NCBI RefSeq assembly: GCF_017353255.1
Contig: NZ_JAFMYU010000015.1
Span: forward strand, 1 to 64,000
Reading direction: 5' to 3'
Origin: Fibrella aquatilis
GTDB lineage: Bacteria; Bacteroidota; Bacteroidia; Cytophagales; Spirosomataceae
Length of the DNA: 64,000 bases
The stretch's first letter is position 1, and each line of letters begins with the position of its first letter. The position numbers and the translations under genes were made by a program. Shown here one piece after another: positions 43,488-52,819 of the stretch. Below the pieces are notes generated by a model that saw only the letters and a list, made by a program, of their open reading frames with translations, searched no databases and was not told the origin of the DNA.

Positions 43488-44138
43488 ATGTTTGTTTTCG
43501 CTCAGCAACCCTCAGTTGCCAACCAGTACATTGCCGAACTCCGCGACGTTCACCTCCAAACCGACCGGCTTCGGTTTCGGCATAACCTTCAACGCTTGGG
43601 TGAACTGACGGCCTACGAGATTTCGCGGGTACTAGCCTACCAGAACGGTAGCGTACAAACGCCGCTGGCCCCAGCCGCCACCCAAACGCTATTGCAACAA
43701 CCCATTCTGGCCCCCATCATGCGGGCGGGCCTGCCATTCCACCAGGGCTTTCTGCACGTGTTCGACCGGGCCGACAATGCCTTTGTGGGCGCTTACCGAA
43801 GCTCGGCGCGGGCTATCAACGAGGGTGATTTCGAGATCGAGATGGATTACATCAGCAGCCCCGACCTAAGCGGCCGCACGCTGATCCTGATCGACCCTAT
43901 GCTAGCCACGGGCCGGTCGCTCGAAAAGTCATATCATGCCTTGCTGCGTTACGGTATTCCGGCCCAAACGCATATTGCCGCTGCTTTTGCCTCACCCGAA
44001 GGTGTCCGTTTCGTACAAAACCGTATGCCGCAGTGCCACCTCTGGCTCGGTGCTATAGACAGTCACCTCAACGATCATTTTTACATTGTGCCCGGCCTCG
44101 GCGACGCCGGTGATCTGGCCTATGGGGGGAAAGTGTGA
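43488..44138 (+). CDS. upp: Uracil phosphoribosyltransferase
   Basis: Salvages uracil to UMP with PRPP. The 216-residue protein has the family blocks IMRAGLPFHQGFLHVFDRADNAFVGAYR and the PRPP loop LILIDPMLATGRSLEKSYHALLRYG, ending ...YIVPGLGDAGDLAYGGKV, the conserved uracil-binding tail. It stands apart from other nucleotide genes. An inverted repeat with GGATTTT heptads starts shortly after the stop codon. Confidence 0.95.
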   Translation: MFVFAQQPSVANQYIAELRDVHLQTDRLRFRHNLQRLGELTAYEISRVLAYQNGSVQTPLAPAATQTLLQQPILAPIMRAGLPFHQGFLHVFDRADNAFVGAYRSSARAINEGDFEIEMDYISSPDLSGRTLILIDPMLATGRSLEKSYHALLRYGIPAQTHIAAAFASPEGVRFVQNRMPQCHLWLGAIDSHLNDHFYIVPGLGDAGDLAYGGKV

Positions 44139-44155
44139 AGGAGATTTTGGATTGG

Positions 44156-44219
44156 GGATTTTGGATTTCTCGTCACTGACCTGCGGGGATATAGGTCGGT
44201 GACGAGAAATCCAAAATCC
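44156..44219. repeat. Inverted repeat with GGATTTT heptads
   Basis: Arms 44156-44182 and 44193-44219 match at 26 of 27 positions, with one T-G wobble, around a 10-base loop. The outer arm is GGATTTT and GGATTTC, and the inner arm TCGTCACTGACCT. Two further heptads (GGATTTT, GGATTGG) precede it on the left only. Confidence 0.9.
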
Positions 44220-44294
44220 AAAATTTTTATACCTCATTTAACGTCTGAATTTCGTTGAGAATGTATTTTTAATGCAGTAAAGCTCAACGCAATC

Positions 44295-45143
44295 ATGTTC
44301 ACACTCAACCACCTTGCCCCTGCGCTATTGGGGGCTGTGCTGCTGACAACTGTGGCTAATGCCCAGTCGGCCGCCGTCGATTCGGTCTATACCAATGAGG
44401 GTACGCTGGCCGTAAACGTCAAAGAAATCACCGAAACGGGTATCCGCTATACGTATCCGAATGAAGATGTAGTCAACACGGTCTTCAAAAATTCGGTGTA
44501 TCGGGTCAAGTATAAATCGGGGCGGGTGCAATCGTTTACGGAGGCTCTTGCGCTGAACCCGATCACGGGTGGCGACGACTGGGAGAAAGTGGTCCTCTCG
44601 AAGCTCGAATCGGAGATAAAGGGTCTCTATAAGCTCGAAGACGTCAACGCCAAAGCCAAAGGCACTACCGAGTTTTCGAACGTGAACAAGGTGAAGAACC
44701 GGGCCTTTGATAAGCTTAGGATGGAAACGGCTATGCTGGGTGGCAACGTGGTGTTCCTGACCGACCAGGCCACCAACGGCAATTTATACGGATCGCGGTT
44801 TCAGTCGGCCCGGAGCACTGAAACGTTTTTGTCGGGTATTGCCTACAGCAACCGCCGCCCCAGCTACGCCGATTTCATGACCCAGTTGGGTACAGGCCGC
44901 GATTTCTACCTGTGGGAAACTCAGCGCCTGGGTAATAACAGCACCGAGATCAGCAAGACATTCAATAACACCGTGGCCCACATCGATAGCGTAACCGACG
45001 AAAATGGGCAGGTATTCGTAACCGTGAGTGGCACCGAAATTACCCCCGGCCGCTACCGCCTCACCTACTTCGACACTAAGAAGATCGTGCTCATGGTTCG
45101 CGACCGGCGGCAAATCATCAACCTCGTGCTGGGAATGCCTTAA
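44295..45143 (+). CDS. Secreted protein of unknown function
   Basis: A 282-residue protein with signal peptide MFTLNHLAPALLGAVLLTTVANAQ. The first domain (VDSVYTNEGTLAVNVKEITETGIRYTYPNEDVVNTVFKNSVYRVKYKSGRVQSF) resembles the small beta module found in many Bacteroidota proteins that sense or bind at the envelope. The rest (NRAFDKLRMETAMLGGNVVFLTDQ) recalls SHOCT-less 'YbjQ/ecotin-like' folds only loosely. No firm family. Its stop codon is inside a short inverted repeat shared with the gene that follows on the other strand. Confidence 0.65.
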   Translation: MFTLNHLAPALLGAVLLTTVANAQSAAVDSVYTNEGTLAVNVKEITETGIRYTYPNEDVVNTVFKNSVYRVKYKSGRVQSFTEALALNPITGGDDWEKVVLSKLESEIKGLYKLEDVNAKAKGTTEFSNVNKVKNRAFDKLRMETAMLGGNVVFLTDQATNGNLYGSRFQSARSTETFLSGIAYSNRRPSYADFMTQLGTGRDFYLWETQRLGNNSTEISKTFNNTVAHIDSVTDENGQVFVTVSGTEITPGRYRLTYFDTKKIVLMVRDRRQIINLVLGMP

Positions 45144-45177
45144 GTGAGTTTAAACCTTGGACTTTAAACTCACTTAA
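45140..45177. terminator. 15-base perfect inverted repeat, bidirectional terminator
   Basis: TTAAGTGAGTTTAAA (45140-45154) and its complement at 45163-45177 with an 8-base loop. The left arm holds the TAA of the plus-strand gene, and the right arm holds the TGA of the minus-strand gene. The same sequence thus ends both genes, in different frames. Confidence 0.8.
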
Positions 45178-47239
45178 CCCACACTTTGTGCACCTCGGCG
45201 GGCTGGCCATTGGCTTGCATGGAAAGCAGGTATAAACCAGCGGCTAGGTCAGTTAAGGGGACTTCGGTTAGTTCGCCCGTGCGTGGAAGCTGTCGTACGG
45301 TTTGGCCGGTCAGGGTAGTGAGGCGCAAGTAGCCTGTTTGGGGCTGATTGGCCGAAAAGGGCCAGCGCACCCAGAGTTGGTGCGTAGCCGGATTGGGGTA
45401 TACCGTAATGGTAGGCGCGGTTTCCGTGGCCGTAATTACGTAATTCAAAGCCTCGGACGGTACTGACCCGCAACCATTGGCCGTGGCTACTACGAAATAG
45501 GCCCCCGCACTGGTGGGCTTAAATGTGGGGCCGGTAGCGCCGGGCACGGGCACCTGATTGTTGCTGTACCACTGGTAGGTAAGCCCCGCCGTAACACTGC
45601 CGCTGATGCCCAGTTCGTCGCCGGTTTGGGCAATACGGGGCGTGGGTGGAGCCACGGCAATGGTCACCGAAACAGGGTCGCCGGTATAGATGGGCAGGGG
45701 CGAGATGGCCCGCAGCAAGTAGCCCGCACCGGGGGTAGCACTAGCCGCCAGCGGAATACTCAGGGCGAAGTCGGAGACCGAAAACAGGTTGCCCGGCACC
45801 CCAATGGGCACACTCACAATAGGCTGCGCTTTGTCGAAACTGCCCTTATTATCAGACAGTTGCAGCACAGGTGCCTGCTCGAAATAACCCCGATACGTGC
45901 CTTTTATTGTGGCCGTGCTGCCCGCGCAAAGCGTTACCGACCCAGCAGCGGGGCGTAGCTGAAATGGCTGCAGGTTAGCCAGGTAGTAGGCAGGCGCGGT
46001 GGCCGAAGCCGTCAGCGTCATGGACTCAAGCGGGAGGGTGCCGGTGGTTTTACCCAGCAGTAGCAGCGCCCCATTGTCGGCGCGGGCGGTGCCTATAAGG
46101 CGGTCGTTGCCGTTGGTGGCATTGAGGCGGTACGTCCAGCGAATTTGGCCGGTGGGGGCATAGCCCGCCAGGCTCAAGTAATCGGCGGGGCCGTAGGTAT
46201 TGGTCTGTGGGTCATAGGGGCCATCATAGCCCCCCGCCACCACAAACGCCCCCGCCGGGTCAACTACCAGCTTGCTGCCAATGGCCGAATCAGGCCGGGT
46301 TACGCCGGTTTTCACCCATTGATTTTGCCCATCGCCGTTGTAGCGAAGCAGCAGCTGACCTGTTTCCAGCGTTAGCCCCACCAGCCGGTCGCGGAGGGTG
46401 TAGTTGGCCAGCACCACGCCATTGTCCTGTTTATCGAGGGCCAGGCCAATAGGTTCCGTATCGTAGCGTTTGGCGGCGTCGGCACCCAGGGCCGTGTGCA
46501 GGTAGGTCTGCCAGCGCAGGGTGTCATCGTCGTCGGTGGCGGCCAGCAGGCCATAGGTCGTACGCGACGAACGTTCGGAGATGGTGAGGCGGGCATGACC
46601 ACTTGCATCGGCCACCACCACGCCGGGGTCTGGCGCCGGAATGATGGGTGCACCGTAAGCCTGCGCGTCGATAAAGCGGCCGTCGGCGTCGAAATGGGCC
46701 AGCAGGGGGCCACCCCGCTGCGACTCACGGCCATACACAAACACCGCACCGGCCTGGTCGGTGGCCAGGCTGGTAGCTTGCGACAGCAGGCCCGCCCGGG
46801 CCAAAACGTACGTTACCCAGCGGCGGGCGTGGGTGCTGTCGAACTGGGCCACGAACGTACTACGCTGAAATGCTTCTTCGAGTTGATAGGTAGAATCGGC
46901 AATGGTAAACTGCCCGGTAAATGGCCCGGTTACGGTCAGCCGCCCTGCCCCGTCGGTGACAATGCGCTGTATAGTAGGCCAGTCGGTGAAGGTTTGCCGC
47001 CAGCGTTCTTTGCCTTTGGTGTCGAGTTGGAGGATCGTGTTACCCCGCAGCAGTACATACGACCCGCGGGGGCCGTCGGCGGCAATGGCCAGGGGTTCGG
47101 CGGGGAGCGTGGCCACCCACGGAATAGTGGGCAGCGTATTACTGGTTTGTGCTATTACCGGTTGGCCAAACGCCAACGGCAGCAACAAACTGAGTGTGGT
47201 AAGCCATACAGCTAAATGAAGCCCGTAACGTTTCGTCAT
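45170..47239 (-). CDS. Exported protein with T9SS C-terminal sorting domain
   Basis: A 689-residue protein from ATG 47239, with signal peptide ending FGQPVIAQ. Residues about 40-450 look like a repeated beta-propeller-type or SBBP-like region (DQAGAVFVYGRESQRGGPLLAHFDADGRFIDAQAYG). An Ig-like section follows (GLTYQWYSNNQVPVPGATGPTFKPTSAGAYFVVATANGCG). The last 80 residues (ITVYPNPATHQLWVRW...GLYLLSMQANGQ...HKVWVK) are a type A sorting domain, so it is exported through the outer membrane by T9SS and anchored or released. The frame upstream of 47239 runs through a terminator. Confidence 0.88.
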   Translation of the reverse strand: MTKRYGLHLAVWLTTLSLLLPLAFGQPVIAQTSNTLPTIPWVATLPAEPLAIAADGPRGSYVLLRGNTILQLDTKGKERWRQTFTDWPTIQRIVTDGAGRLTVTGPFTGQFTIADSTYQLEEAFQRSTFVAQFDSTHARRWVTYVLARAGLLSQATSLATDQAGAVFVYGRESQRGGPLLAHFDADGRFIDAQAYGAPIIPAPDPGVVVADASGHARLTISERSSRTTYGLLAATDDDDTLRWQTYLHTALGADAAKRYDTEPIGLALDKQDNGVVLANYTLRDRLVGLTLETGQLLLRYNGDGQNQWVKTGVTRPDSAIGSKLVVDPAGAFVVAGGYDGPYDPQTNTYGPADYLSLAGYAPTGQIRWTYRLNATNGNDRLIGTARADNGALLLLGKTTGTLPLESMTLTASATAPAYYLANLQPFQLRPAAGSVTLCAGSTATIKGTYRGYFEQAPVLQLSDNKGSFDKAQPIVSVPIGVPGNLFSVSDFALSIPLAASATPGAGYLLRAISPLPIYTGDPVSVTIAVAPPTPRIAQTGDELGISGSVTAGLTYQWYSNNQVPVPGATGPTFKPTSAGAYFVVATANGCGSVPSEALNYVITATETAPTITVYPNPATHQLWVRWPFSANQPQTGYLRLTTLTGQTVRQLPRTGELTEVPLTDLAAGLYLLSMQANGQPAEVHKVWVK

Positions 47240-47292
47240 ATGGTATTTCCCGCACAAACTGCGCCAGTGTTGCGGCCTTTGGCGAAGATACA

Positions 47293-47326
47293 AAAAAGGG
47301 AAGCCCTGATTAGGACTTCCCTTTTT
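47293..47326 (-). terminator. Terminator of the TonB receptor gene
   Basis: Stem AAAAAGGGAAG/CTTCCCTTTTT with an extra CCT/AGG pair inside. On the minus strand it lies 22 bases past the TonB gene stop and ends in a T-run. Confidence 0.85.
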
Positions 47327-47347
47327 AAGCGATGGCATATTAATGCT

Positions 47348-50300
47348 TTAGCGCATCAACTCATCAAATGAGAGAGAGAGGTAATACATAGAGCCAATTG
47401 TTGGGTTGCCCCAACCAGTTCTGTACTCTTGTTGCAGAATATTACTCCCACCTAACTTAAGGATGGATTTAATGCCAGGAATGCGTTTGCTGATTTGAGC
47501 ATCAAGTGTACCAAAGGCGGGTATGATAATTTGTTGGTTTAAGGCTGATGTTCTGGCTACAGCTGGCATAATAAGGTCCTGCCACAATGTTGCCTGCTGA
47601 TACCGGTATGTAACGTTGAAGCCCCACCCGCTATTTCTAATATTGCGGTTAGCGAATGCAATATTGTAACGGTACTTCGGTGTGTTAAAGCCAATCTGAG
47701 TACCATCTTCTAGTACATTCAGATTCTTCTCAGAACTAAAAAGGCCAACGCCGCCTGCATTCAACGTGTTGTTAGAAAGATTTCCTGACAGCAGGAAGTT
47801 ACTCGGCAGTGCATATTCCAAACCAATACCGAAGCCCTGATAGGAAATATCTTTGCCATAGTTGACTGGTGCCGAAATAGGTATTTGACCACCTGTGCTG
47901 CTCACGACGTTGGGGCTAAGCAACACCACACCGCTGATGAAGTTGCGCAATGTACTGTTGTAGTAGTAAGCATCGACCAACAGTTTCTGGGCAATTAAAC
48001 CTTTGTAGCCGACCTCAAACGTCAATACGCGTTCTGGTTTGAATTCGCCAAGGGTATAGGGTGTACCACCGGGGTTAGCTGCTGTTTGCGAACCAAAGAT
48101 TCGTGATTGTCCATCGTTCAGTTTGTACCGATCAATCAAGGGTTGCAAGCCACCAATCAGCAAAGAAACCGGTGTCTGCAAGTTGATGTATTGGTTCTGT
48201 GTAGTTGGGATGCGGAAACCAGTCTGATAGCTCGCCCGGAAATTTTGGCTGTTGCTTGGCGAGAATACGGCTGAAATACGGGGGCTAAACTGTCCGTCGA
48301 AGTTCTGATTCTTATCATACCGAATTGAGCCTGTCACTTTTAATTGATCACCTAACCCCTTGATGGCTTGTAAATAACCGCCATACTCACTTATGTCGTA
48401 CTCGCTGCCATCTGCCTTAGTCAAAAATAAGGTTCCTCCTGAGTTAAGCGAGTACACCCGATAGTTTGCGCCAACGGATAAATCCACAATCTTCGGGTCT
48501 ATCTGGTCACGAAAATTGTACATGCCTTCATAATGGTACAAGTTTGTTTTGTCAAGAAACTTGGCCCCTTTGGCAATTGGAGCACTGGTAATTGCCCCAG
48601 CTAATGCCGCAAACTGGGTTGAACCTGGCATTGGCATACCCGCATCGGCTACACCGCGTGCTGCTGCGTGTATTTGTCCTGTAACAGCTGGGTTGTTTAC
48701 GGCGGTAGCGGCGGCTTGATAAGCAGCTAAAGGGTTGCTTGGATTTGCGGCCAGGGCTTGTTGAAAAGCTGGAACAAATGCCTGAAAAGCGCCACCTGCG
48801 TAGGTTAGACCATATTGTGGATACCAAGCAGAGGCAGCGCCGGCTAACCCAGCACTAGCAGCTGGTGCACTGGGCTTCCAGCCTTCCAGAATATAAGAAC
48901 CTAGAATACCTGCCGCATAAGCATCGCCTGACCGTTCCTGCGTTGTATAAGCACGCACGAAGAAGTTTGTGCCACGTAATTCAGCCTTGTATTGAGCTAA
49001 CACAAAATCCTTAATGTAATAACGGTCAGATGAAGTGTATACAGTAGTGCCAGATCCCCAGTTCGCCTGCAAAATACCTTCCAACTTATCGTTGAACCGG
49101 TAATGCAACGCACCACTTAGCTTCAGCGATTTTGTATCGTAATCAACGAGTGCACGTTCCTGATAGCCTGTGCGGTTTACCGTTACATTGGGCAGCAATA
49201 CATCGTTAATCAGGTTGGTCCGAAGAGCCGCCGGAATTTGATTGATACCACCTGCCAATTGGGCCAAGCCCGGACTTACCGCATTTAGTTGTGCTAAACC
49301 AGCGGGCGTAGAACCCAAACCAACTATTTGGCCTAAAGTAGTGCGTAGGCTGGCTAATCCGGCTCCAGACGAGTTCTCGTCACCATAGATGTTGATGCCA
49401 TTGTAGCCAGGATTACTGGCTGAATTGGTCGGATTCCCTGGGGTACTACCGTTGTTAAAACTCTGGTCTCGGTAGTCGGTAGCCTGCCAATCTTTAGCTT
49501 GCAGGTAACTCGCGTTCAGTTTAAAAGCCAGTTTATTATTGAATGCCTTGGCGTAACGAATGGCGACATCAGAAAAAGGCGTTGCCCCCTGAGCCGAGCC
49601 GTCTTTGTTCACACGGTTGCTTGCCTGCATAATACCAGCTTTCGCTTGAGCACTCAATCCCTGATATAGGAATGGACTCTTGCTGGTCATAAGCAACAGA
49701 CCATTGGTAGCGTTGGGGCCATAAAGAGCAGAAGCTGCGCCGGGAAGCAGCTCTACGCTTTCCAGGTCAAGCTCGGAGATACCAGCAATATTGCCGACTG
49801 CAAAATTTAGACCTGGTGCTTGGTTATCCATTCCGTCGATCATTTGCACTACGCGGACGTTACCGTTTCCGGTGAAACCACGGGTGTTTATAGATCCGAA
49901 CGTAAGACTTTGCTGGCTTACTTCTACGCCTTTTAAGTTGCGCAACGCATCGTAGAAACTGGGAGCAGCCGCATTCTGGATAGCTCGTAAATCCATTTTC
50001 TCAATAGATACCGGCGATTTCATCACGCTTTCTTCCACGCGTGAGGCGGCTACAACCACCTCCTGACCCAGCAATGCCTGCTCGTCCAGCTTTAGGCTGA
50101 GGTTGGCGTTGCTGCCGGTTACGTTGACCTGCTCTGTTTTAAACCCTACCGATGTTACAATCAGTGTAAATGGTGGTGCTGTGTTGGTCGACAGGTTGAA
50201 GTTGCCCTTCGTGTCGGTGATAGTACCAGACACTTTACCCTTCACGGTTAGGCTCACGCCCGGCAGGGGCTGACCGGCGGCATCGGTAACTTGCCCCGAT

Positions 50301-50383
50301 AGTTTGGTTTGTGCCCACGCTGCTAATGAAAGCAGTAGAAGCAGGCCGGTAGATAAGATACGGTAATGTACGTGTCTCGACAT
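47348..50383 (-). CDS. TonB-dependent outer-membrane receptor
   Basis: A 1011-residue receptor. Signal peptide ...LLLLLSLAAWAQ, then a carboxypeptidase-regulatory-like domain (QVTDAAGQPLPGVSLTVKGKVSGTITDTKGNFNLST), the plug (SVEIEKMDLRAIQ...VRVVQMIDGMDNQAPGLNFAVGNIAGISELDLESVELLPGAASALYGPNATNGLLLMTSK) and a large barrel ending YLSLSFDELMR. No SusD gene is adjacent, so it is not a classic polysaccharide-utilisation pair, and the ligand is unknown. The gene is noticeably more AT-rich than its neighbours by eye. Confidence 0.93.
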   Translation of the reverse strand: MSRHVHYRILSTGLLLLLSLAAWAQTKLSGQVTDAAGQPLPGVSLTVKGKVSGTITDTKGNFNLSTNTAPPFTLIVTSVGFKTEQVNVTGSNANLSLKLDEQALLGQEVVVAASRVEESVMKSPVSIEKMDLRAIQNAAAPSFYDALRNLKGVEVSQQSLTFGSINTRGFTGNGNVRVVQMIDGMDNQAPGLNFAVGNIAGISELDLESVELLPGAASALYGPNATNGLLLMTSKSPFLYQGLSAQAKAGIMQASNRVNKDGSAQGATPFSDVAIRYAKAFNNKLAFKLNASYLQAKDWQATDYRDQSFNNGSTPGNPTNSASNPGYNGINIYGDENSSGAGLASLRTTLGQIVGLGSTPAGLAQLNAVSPGLAQLAGGINQIPAALRTNLINDVLLPNVTVNRTGYQERALVDYDTKSLKLSGALHYRFNDKLEGILQANWGSGTTVYTSSDRYYIKDFVLAQYKAELRGTNFFVRAYTTQERSGDAYAAGILGSYILEGWKPSAPAASAGLAGAASAWYPQYGLTYAGGAFQAFVPAFQQALAANPSNPLAAYQAAATAVNNPAVTGQIHAAARGVADAGMPMPGSTQFAALAGAITSAPIAKGAKFLDKTNLYHYEGMYNFRDQIDPKIVDLSVGANYRVYSLNSGGTLFLTKADGSEYDISEYGGYLQAIKGLGDQLKVTGSIRYDKNQNFDGQFSPRISAVFSPSNSQNFRASYQTGFRIPTTQNQYINLQTPVSLLIGGLQPLIDRYKLNDGQSRIFGSQTAANPGGTPYTLGEFKPERVLTFEVGYKGLIAQKLLVDAYYYNSTLRNFISGVVLLSPNVVSSTGGQIPISAPVNYGKDISYQGFGIGLEYALPSNFLLSGNLSNNTLNAGGVGLFSSEKNLNVLEDGTQIGFNTPKYRYNIAFANRNIRNSGWGFNVTYRYQQATLWQDLIMPAVARTSALNQQIIIPAFGTLDAQISKRIPGIKSILKLGGSNILQQEYRTGWGNPTIGSMYYLSLSFDELMR

Positions 50384-50424
50384 AGGAAAAGTAAAAAAGT
50401 AGTTACAAGTTTGATTTCAGGCAA

Positions 50425-50455
50425 TAAAACTACAGACTATGTTAGTTACGTACAA
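50425..50455 (-). promoter_or_regulatory. Possible promoter of the TonB receptor gene
   Basis: On the minus strand, TTG (50453-50455), 20 bases, then TAGTTTTA (50425-50432), one base from the TAnnTTTG consensus. It lies about 42 bases before the start codon. The spacer 50384-50646 otherwise holds only AT-rich DNA with no gene I can support. Confidence 0.45.
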
Positions 50456-50646
50456 TTTAATATTAGAATTGGCAAAATCATTACTCATATAAGGTCAGCT
50501 AAACGGCTTATAGTCAGGCTATTACTGGTAATGTTAAAGTTCAGGTATGGGTAGCACTTGTCTGCCTGGTACACAGCTGCTAAACGTGTAATAGCTTACT
50601 GCTCACCATTTAGCTAAGATTCTGCCCCCACCAAAAACCTTTGCCT

Positions 50647-50654
50647 TACTTTTG
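50647..50654 (+). promoter_or_regulatory. -7 box before the mannose-1-phosphate guanylyltransferase gene
   Basis: TACTTTTG fits TAnnTTTG, 18 bases before the ATG at 50673. No good -33 element at 19-20 bases. Confidence 0.5.
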
Positions 50655-50672
50655 CGGTAAGCATTGTCAAGC

Positions 50673-51743
50673 ATGAACCATACATACATCATCATTATGG
50701 CCGGGGGCGTGGGTACACGTTTTTGGCCGTTCAGTCGCAGCAATTACCCTAAACAGTTTCATGATGTACTCGGAACTGGTCGCACGCTGCTTCAGCAAAC
50801 CGCCGACCGGTTCGATGGGATCTGCCCGCCCGAAAACATCTATATCGTTACTAGCAGCAAATACAAAGACATTTGTCAGGAGCAGCTGCCGCAACTGGCC
50901 GACGATCAGATTCTCTGCGAACCCGTGGCCCGCAACACGGCCCCCTGTATTGCCTACGCCTGCTATAAGATTGCCCAGCGCGACCCGCAGGCCAATATTG
51001 TGGTGGCCCCCGCCGACCATATTATTCTGAAGGAAGAATCCTTTCGCGACACCATTCGTACGGCCCTGGCTACTACCCATGGCAACGACGTGCTGGTGAC
51101 GCTGGGCATTAAACCCAGTCGCCCCGACACCGGTTACGGCTACATTCAGTACCTGACCAACACCAACGGTGACGTAAGAAAGGTGAAAACGTTTACCGAA
51201 AAGCCGCATCTGGAACTGGCAAAGCAGTTTCTGGAGTCAGGCGAGTTTGTGTGGAACGCGGGCATCTTTGTCTGGAACGTGCAGGCGATCAAAAAAGCCT
51301 TTGCCCGGTTTATGCCCGAAACCGCCGAAATTTTTGCCGAAGGCGAAGCCGTCTATTATACTTCCGACGAAACATCATTTATCAACAAAGCCTATTCGCT
51401 TTGCAAAAGCGTCTCTATCGACAACGGCATCATGGAAAAGGCCGACAACGTTCACGTGGTTCTCAGCGACTTCGGCTGGTCGGATCTGGGCACGTGGAAG
51501 TCGTTGTATGAGGTGTCGGACAAGAGCGATGACCTGAACGTGGTTGACGGACATATCCTGCTCTACGACACGCGGAACTGCATTATCAAAACACCGAAGG
51601 ATAGGTTGGTGGTTGTCAATGGATTAGACGGCTACATTGTGGCCGAGTATGACAACGTGCTGATGATCTGCCGTAAGGAAGAAGAACAGAAAGTGAAGGA
51701 ATTTGTGGCCGATGCCAAAGAGCGGGGTAATGAGTTTGTCTGA
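50673..51743 (+). CDS. manC: Mannose-1-phosphate guanylyltransferase
   Basis: Makes GDP-mannose from mannose 1-phosphate and GTP. The 356-residue protein starts IIMAGGVGTRFWPFSRSNYPKQFHDVLG (nucleotide-binding signature), has ILCEPVARNTAPCIAYACYKI and VTLGIKPSRPDTGYGYIQY, and later FVWNAGIFVWN and VHVVLSDFGWSDLGTWKSLYE. It is the short, monofunctional form lacking the C-terminal isomerase domain. It heads a run of cell-surface glycan genes up to about 57.6 kb. ATG 50673 is preferred over 50664. Confidence 0.93.
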   Translation: MNHTYIIIMAGGVGTRFWPFSRSNYPKQFHDVLGTGRTLLQQTADRFDGICPPENIYIVTSSKYKDICQEQLPQLADDQILCEPVARNTAPCIAYACYKIAQRDPQANIVVAPADHIILKEESFRDTIRTALATTHGNDVLVTLGIKPSRPDTGYGYIQYLTNTNGDVRKVKTFTEKPHLELAKQFLESGEFVWNAGIFVWNVQAIKKAFARFMPETAEIFAEGEAVYYTSDETSFINKAYSLCKSVSIDNGIMEKADNVHVVLSDFGWSDLGTWKSLYEVSDKSDDLNVVDGHILLYDTRNCIIKTPKDRLVVVNGLDGYIVAEYDNVLMICRKEEEQKVKEFVADAKERGNEFV

Positions 51744-51745
51744 CG

Positions 51746-52819
51746 ATGCACCTGCTCCGACAGCTACTCCTTAGTCTTCCCCTGCTTTTGGTGGCTACTG
51801 CGCCCGTACCCGTCATTGTCCTGCGGGCAGAAGTCCTGCCATTTGTCCCCACCGAATTTTACATTGCCGACGTAGTAGATCAGCGGCCTGTGAAGTCGGC
51901 GTTTGCGCAGCTTATGTTGCGCCCTGACCGCCCTGTCGAGGCCATTGATCTGGAAGGCGGCACCGGCCCGGCCATTGAACGATACATTACTCTAAGCCTG
52001 CGGCGGAATACCAAACTCCGGCCCATTGTGTTGCGCATCACGGCGGGCAGGCTGACCGAAACGCCCGGGCCGAGGGGTAGCATTAATGGTAAGCTGGAAC
52101 TGGGCCTAGCGTTTGATGTGCGGCGCGAAGACGAAAACCTGTCGCTAATCTCCTACGCCGGTAATGCCCGTTACCAACGCCCGCCGGGACAGACCGATGT
52201 GATTGAAAAAACCATCCGGCAAAGCCTGAACGAGGGGCTAAAGTACCTTAACAATTTCATGAACAAGCAGGCCGAGAGCTATCCGGCCCTCGCCGGTGGG
52301 CTAACGATCTCGGTCACGGACGTGAAAACCCGTACTCCGGCCAGCAGCGACACCGTTTTCTACGACCCTGACCGCGCCCTTACCTGGGATGATTTCCGGG
52401 CACCACCCCCGCCCAACAATCGCTACGCCGCCCAAATCATGCCTGGCGTGGCCTATGAGGGGCATAGTGTGGTGGAGAAAGGTAAGATCAAGGTGCTGCT
52501 GAAGCTAAAAGTGTTCATGATTAAGAGCCAGTCGTGGGTGAAAGAAGTAGGCCATAACGACTATGCATTGAATCACGAACAACGCCATTTCGACATTGCC
52601 CGGCTGGCGATGGAGCGATTCAAAAAAGCGCTGAACCCCGACAGCCTGTCGCTCAACGACTACAACAGCAACATCCAATACCGGTATATCGAGATGTACC
52701 GCGCCCTGGGCGAACGGCAGCAGCGCTACGACGCCGAAACCATTCATGGCATCAATCAGGCCGCGCAGGCCCACTGGAACCGCCAAATTGACGCCGAGTT
52801 GCGTAGTTTTGGCTACTAA
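51746..52819 (+). CDS. DUF922-like secreted protein, possible zinc protease
   Basis: A 357-residue protein starting two bases after manC, with an N-terminal hydrophobic signal (LLRQLLLSLPLLLVATAPVPVIVL). The first half is beta-rich (VEAIDLEGGTGPAIERYITLSLRRNTKLRPIVLRITAG). The second half contains DRALTWDDFRAPPPPNN and NHEQRHFDIARLAMERFKKAL, matching the HEQ.HFDI motif of DUF922, a presumed metalloprotease group. Its role near glycan genes is unclear. Translational coupling with manC and with the next gene is likely. Confidence 0.72.
   Translation: MHLLRQLLLSLPLLLVATAPVPVIVLRAEVLPFVPTEFYIADVVDQRPVKSAFAQLMLRPDRPVEAIDLEGGTGPAIERYITLSLRRNTKLRPIVLRITAGRLTETPGPRGSINGKLELGLAFDVRREDENLSLISYAGNARYQRPPGQTDVIEKTIRQSLNEGLKYLNNFMNKQAESYPALAGGLTISVTDVKTRTPASSDTVFYDPDRALTWDDFRAPPPPNNRYAAQIMPGVAYEGHSVVEKGKIKVLLKLKVFMIKSQSWVKEVGHNDYALNHEQRHFDIARLAMERFKKALNPDSLSLNDYNSNIQYRYIEMYRALGERQQRYDAETIHGINQAAQAHWNRQIDAELRSFGY

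Noticed and set aside
50366-50554. 62-codon plus-strand frame upstream of manC
   Set aside because: It begins opposite the TonB receptor start and crosses that gene's probable promoter. Composition is not coding-like.
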